Of a DNA stretch of 57,616 nucleotides, positions 20,901-26,900 are shown piece after piece (the first letter of the stretch is position 1; each line of letters begins with the position of its first letter). Source of the DNA: Rhizobiaceae bacterium (lineage in GTDB: Bacteria; Pseudomonadota; Alphaproteobacteria; Rhizobiales; Rhizobiaceae); the NCBI GenBank assembly GCA_014238155.1, contig JABABQ010000031.1:1-57616 (forward strand). Reading direction: 5' to 3'. The translations under genes and the position numbers were made by a program. The notes beneath the pieces are model-generated. The model searched no databases. It saw only the letters and a program-made list of their open reading frames with translations, and was not told the origin of the DNA.

Positions 20901-23900
20901 CATCGGCGCCGGCAGCGACCGTCTGGTCCAATCCCGCATTGGCAGTCGGTTCTAAATCGTTGATCCTGACGGATGCGGTCAGATCCCCGGACGCCGAATT
21001 GCCGTTTCCAGCCGCATCAAACGCGGCATCGGCCAACACGCCGATAATGATGTCGTCCAATCCTGACGAGGTCAGTGTCACCTCGTACGTCTTGCCCATG
21101 CCGAAATTGTCGGCGTTGCCCACCAATGCCGGATCGCCATCTTCGGTGGCACCGCCCGTCCGGAAAGCGAGCCCGCCACGGGAAAACGAAACATTCTCCG
21201 AAAAGACGATGGTTACTTTGAATGCGGCGTTGATATTGACCGCGACGAACTCCGGCACGATCGACAGCACCGTGGGCTTGGTGTTCTCGGCAACGGTCAG
21301 CGAGAAGGCGTCGGCTTTGACGGGGTAGCGGATCGGGTTGCCGAACAAATCCTCAGCAGTTTCGACCTTCACATTGACATCGCTGACCCGGAACGTCTCC
21401 ACCAGCGAATCATTCACCTGATAGGCGGCGACATAGGTAGACGGAGACGTCCACCGGCTGCCGGCGGCATCGAATGCCATAACGGTGGTGATGTCTTTAT
21501 TTGCTTCCGGGAAGCTGACCAGCGGTGTCGTCAACTGGTTCATCGCCTCGTCGAAAGTAATGGTCAGCGAGAACGGTTCACCGGGCGCCGGATTATCATC
21601 ACTGGCAACCACGGCGTCGATTTTCGGCGCAATTGTGTCGCCGAAGGTAAATTCCAATCCGGTGGCGCGATCTGTCAGATCATAGCCGGCGGCATCCCTG
21701 GCAGTCCCCACCACCTCGAGTGCGCCCACGCGGAACTGCCCGCTGCCCGATCCGCTCAACCGATAGTCGACGGTGTAGACCTTGCCACCGCCCGACCACG
21801 CGCCGGTCGCGTTGGGGTCGGTCACCAGTTCAGTGGTGCGGTTGATGCCGCCTCCCTCAAGAAACTTCAGCGTCGGGAAGTCGTTGACGTCCATCTCCTC
21901 CAGAAAGGTCACCTCGACCGAAACGGCGTCTCCTGGCGATGGATTGGTGCTGTCAAAAACCGGACCCGTCCGGTCGATCAGCTTCGCGTCTGCGATCCCC
22001 GATGGGCCAGAGTCGAAGTAAATCGACAGTGTATTCGATTCATTATTCCAATTATTGTCCGATTCATATTTATACTTTCCATTATCAACAATTATATTTA
22101 TTTCTTTTCTTTGTACAGCGATCTGCTTAATGATAGCTTTATCAAAATCAATCTCAAAACTATATATATACGGCGGAGATTGTGAATTGTCGCCATTATT
22201 TCTGTTTAGCGTCATTCCAATTACTGATTTTAGGTCAGGATTTTGTTCAAATAACGCGACTGTATTTATATAATGTACAGATAGATCAATTTCGTCCAGT
22301 ACACCAGTACCACCAATTGATTTGCGTCTTATTTGATCACTGGTCTCCAGAATAACAATTACCTTATTATTACTTCTGGTTACGGTGTCGCCGTTGTTGA
22401 TACCGCCGCTGGGATCAAAATAGAGTCGTGTCGTCCTGACACTGACCTCCTGATTGATGACCGACAGCGAAAAGGCTTTATCCAGGGAATGATCCACCGG
22501 ATTGCCAGCCAGATCGGTGGCGTCTTCGACCGTAACCTTGATATCATCGACGGAACCGGCGGCCGCAGCGACCGTGTAAGAGGCGACATAGCTTGTCGGT
22601 GAAACCCAATAGCTGTCAGCGGCTGCAAATTCCAGCTCGGACAACGCATTGTCGCCGGATCCGGCCAGACTGATCGTCGGCAGGGTCTGCTGATCCATCG
22701 CCTCGGAAAATGTGACGGTCAGAAGAACCCTGCCGCCTGGCGCCTGGGCGACTGGGCCGCCGGTGGGATTGGTGGTGATTTCCGTCACCGTCGGCGCTGT
22801 CGTATCAATGCCGAATTCGGAAATTTCCAGCGGCTCGGAGGTATTGAGGAAAGCGTCGGTCACCGTCACGGTGCAATCGGCATGGATACCGTCTGCCAGG
22901 GCACCACCCTGCCCGTCGGCCGAAAGGGTCGCGGTGATCTCCTGTTTGGCGTCCGGGTCGGCACCACCGGCAAGCGTTGTCGGGCTGCCGTTGCACGACC
23001 CGCCATAGGCGATCGAAAGATCACCGCTTTCACTGACCGAGAAGGTGTATTCCGGTGTGCTGTCCGCAGTCTTCGGCGGCACTGGCGTCTCCTCAAGCAG
23101 GCGCGGGGCGCTCACATCGACGGTGATCTTGACCCAGTCGAAAACGTCGGCATGGTGTCCGTCAACCGCGGTGAGGCGCATATAAAGATCGCAGCCGTCA
23201 TCCGGCGCGGTGAAGTTGATGGCGCGTTTTGTTGGATCGCTGAGGGTGGCCAGATGGCATGGACCCGACGTGACCTCGGTGTGACTGTTCTCGCCATCGA
23301 CCTGCAGCCAGGCGAACGATGTGTGGCCGCTGACTACACCCTCAAGCGTCACCTCAGCTCCGCCGCCAACCACCTGATCAAGCCCGGCATTGGCCGTCGG
23401 CACGGGGTTGTCAACAGAGATCGTTATCCAATCTTCGGCTGCGTCGTGGACACTGTCGCTGGCTGTCAAAAGCAGGTGGATCTTGCACTTCGCGGCGGGC
23501 GCGCCAAAGGTCTGACCGAGTGTCCAGCTGCCGATGTCGCCAAGATGGCACTCGCCCGAGGTGGCCGCGGTGTGACTGTTCTCGCCATCGACCTGCAGCC
23601 AGGCGAACGATGTGTGGCCGCTGACTTCACCCTCAAGCGTCACGTCAGCTCCACCGCCAACCGCCTGATCAGGCCCGGCATGGGCCATCGGCTCGGAGTT
23701 GTCGATCTGGAAGTCTCGCTCATCGGGTGTCGGGTCGACGGCAAGATCGAGCGCCAGACCGTTTCGGCCGAATATGCCGGTAAACCCGAGGCCGACCGTG
23801 CCGTCCATGCCGACCAGGTCACCATCCGAAAGCGTGCTGTCATAGGTCGCGGACGAACCGTCACCTTCAGGGTCGTTGACCACCTTGATGGTGGCGGTCG

Positions 23901-26900
23901 TGCCGGAAACGGGAAAATTCGCACTGGTCAGCGCACCGCCACCGGAATCCTGCACATCTTTGTTAAACACCACTCGCCAGGTCAGCCTGTCGGCGTTGGT
24001 CGGCGAATGATCGGGCGAATTGCGTGTGATGGAGATGATCGTCGGCGGCGCAGGGTCGAGGGTGTAGGTCACCTGGTTCGGTGAGGGGGCAGTCGAAGTG
24101 TCGAGCGACTGGTGGAGATTGTCGGTAATGTCGGCGAAACCCAACGTCACTTCACCGTTCGGGTCTGACGGGTCGCCGCCGGCGACCGTTACATCGTAGG
24201 TATTGTCGAGATTGGCGACCTTCGAGACAGTAATCGTCTGGTCGCCGTTGAGCCCGGTAACAGGGAAATTGCCTCCATCAGGCACCCCACCGCCTAAATC
24301 CTGCACATCTTTGTTGAACGTCACCCGCCAGGTCAGACTGTCGGCGGCGGTGAGCCCATCGGGGTCGGTGTCGTCGTCATGGGGTTCGTGGCGGACGATT
24401 GAAGATATTCGTGGAGCTATCTCGGTACTGGTTGAGACCACATTCCCGTTGTGAAATGTGAATTTGCCTGCCCCGTTGGCAGACACGACCGCACTCAGCT
24501 TGTGCCGCGCATGGGGAGATTTCCATTCAAACAAAACATTGTACTCACCGAGGGCTGATTGGGCGCCGCCATCAAACCGACATTTTCCCGGCCGCTGCGA
24601 CAAACCGTATGGAATAGAGCAAACCGAAAACCCGCTGTCACCAATAAGGACTGTCGCCCTGCCATCTAAAGTGGTCGCAATATCTGCACGCGCTTCGGGC
24701 TGATTATTCGGACGAAACCAAAGGTCTCCGATGGAAGGCTCCGCAATCAATCGCTCCACACTACCGTCGACAAAGCAACGGTTCTTGGCGACAGAGTATA
24801 CGATCCTGCCGGTTCCGTGCTCAAAGCTTCCCGTACAGCCAAACTGCCCAAACGGTGAGTTTGGTTGGACCATCGTATAGATACGCTGATCGACCTGCGG
24901 TAGTGTTTTGTAGTCAATCGTTCTGCCGAGATTGTCGGTGATGCCGACGAAACCAAGCGTCACTTTACCGTTCAGGTAGTCCAGGCCACCACCATCGACC
25001 TTAACGTCATAGACATTGTCGATATTGACAACCGCCGCGATCGTGATCACCTGGCGGCCGTTGAGCCCGGAGACAGGAAAGTTATCTCCATCCAGCGCGT
25101 CGCCCCCGGCATCCCGGACAGCTCCATTGAACGTCACCCGCCAGGTCAGGCTATCTGCGTCGGTTTGCCCGTCAGGGTCGGTGTTGTCATCATGGGGGTT
25201 CTGGCGAACTATTGACAAGATTCTTTTGTCGCTTCCACTCGGACAGTCCGGATTATATTTGCCGGGATTGAACTCAAAGCTCAGCCTGATCCGGTTCTCA
25301 GTGGGATTGACATTCAGCAACCCAAACGGAAACTCCTCGCCTGCACTGTATTCAACGGAACGATCGTTGCGGTTGTTGTCAAATAGTATGTAGCGCCAGT
25401 TTCCCGGGTTTCTACCGATAAGGTCCTGTTGCGCTTTTAGGAACGGCTCAACATCATAATCTGTCGTCCCGGCATTCCGGGTAAACCGCTTTGATCCCAG
25501 CACGATGTTGGACCCATCCAGCAGATAATAGGTAAACACGTCTACAGGAGCGCCTGATTCAGAATAATTGTCTCCACCATTGATTTTGCGGGAATGCCTC
25601 AATGCCCACGCCTTTTGGTGACAGGTTTTTTCTTGATCAGCCGCTCCGCTTAAGTCATCTGCCAGGCCAAAAACCGTGACCCCGACATAGACCTGGTCGA
25701 TGACATAAGTCTGATAGTCGTTACCGATGGGCAGCTTCGAATCGAGATCATAATTGCTCAAGTCCTGGATGTTCTGGTCGTCTGCCAGGACGAGTTTTAT
25801 CTCGCCTTCGAAACCGGGCAGGCCCCCACCTGAAACCTTTACGTCATAGACCTTGTTGTCTGCTTGGACGGGCTGGGCGACAGTGATTGAGAGGCCGGAC
25901 AGGCCCCCGGGCGTGCTGACTATGCGGAAATCCGCACCGTCGACATTCTTAACCGGCCTGTCGAACGTCACCCGCCAGGTCACTTCGTCCCAATCGGTCG
26001 GTGAGGCCAGCGGCATTTTCCGCAAGACCGATAGGATGGTCGGCAAAGACTGGTCGATGACATAAGTCTGATAATCGCTACCGATGGGCAGCTTCGAATC
26101 GAGATCATAATTGCTCAAGTCCTGGATGTTCTGGTCATCTGCCAGGACGAGTTTTATCTCGCCTTCGAAATCGGGCAGGCCGCCACCTGAAACCGTTACG
26201 TCATAGACCTTGTTGTCTGCCTGGTCGGGCTGGGCGACAGTGATTGAGAGGTTCGAAAGGCCTTCGGGAACGCTGATCACCTGGAAATCCGAGCCGTCGA
26301 CATTCATAACCGGTGTGTTGAATGTCACCCGCCAGGTCACGCTGTCGGCGGTGGTCTGTGAGCTCGTCGGATCGTACCGAAGCACTGAGCTGACTTTGGG
26401 CAAATGCTTTTCGATTATCTTGAGCGAGAATGCATCCGGGTAGGTATGATCGATGGTATTGCCCGCCAGGTCCTCAGCCGTGGTTATGCTGACGTCGATG
26501 TCAGCCAGGTCAAATGGGTCCGAAATATTGTCGGGCACAACATAGCTTGCTGAAAAGATGGTTGGCGACAACCAGCGCGTGACATCTGAACTGTCATCAT
26601 AGGAAAGAACCGATGTCGGGTCTTCGTGATCGGTCGGAAAGCTCACTACCGGTCTCGGGTCAACATCGTCGGTTTTCATCTCTTCATCAAAGGTGATGAT
26701 CAGATTTGTCCGGTCACCTGGAGCCAATATTTCATTGTCAAGGTAAATGTCGATAATCGTCGGCGCGACATTCTCGGCAACAGAAAATTCCAGGCGAGTT
26801 GCAGCCGCCGGGTTGTCAGGGCGTAATTTTTGGGATTCCGGCATTGATTCGACTGCATCGGCCAGCGCGACCCTGGAGACATTGATGGTTGCTACCAACG

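Noticed and set aside
22882-24084. A 400-codon plus-strand frame inside the giant gene
   Set aside because: Same reasons: antisense to PKD-like modules, internal repetition merely mirrors the repeats of the coding strand, no recognisable domain.
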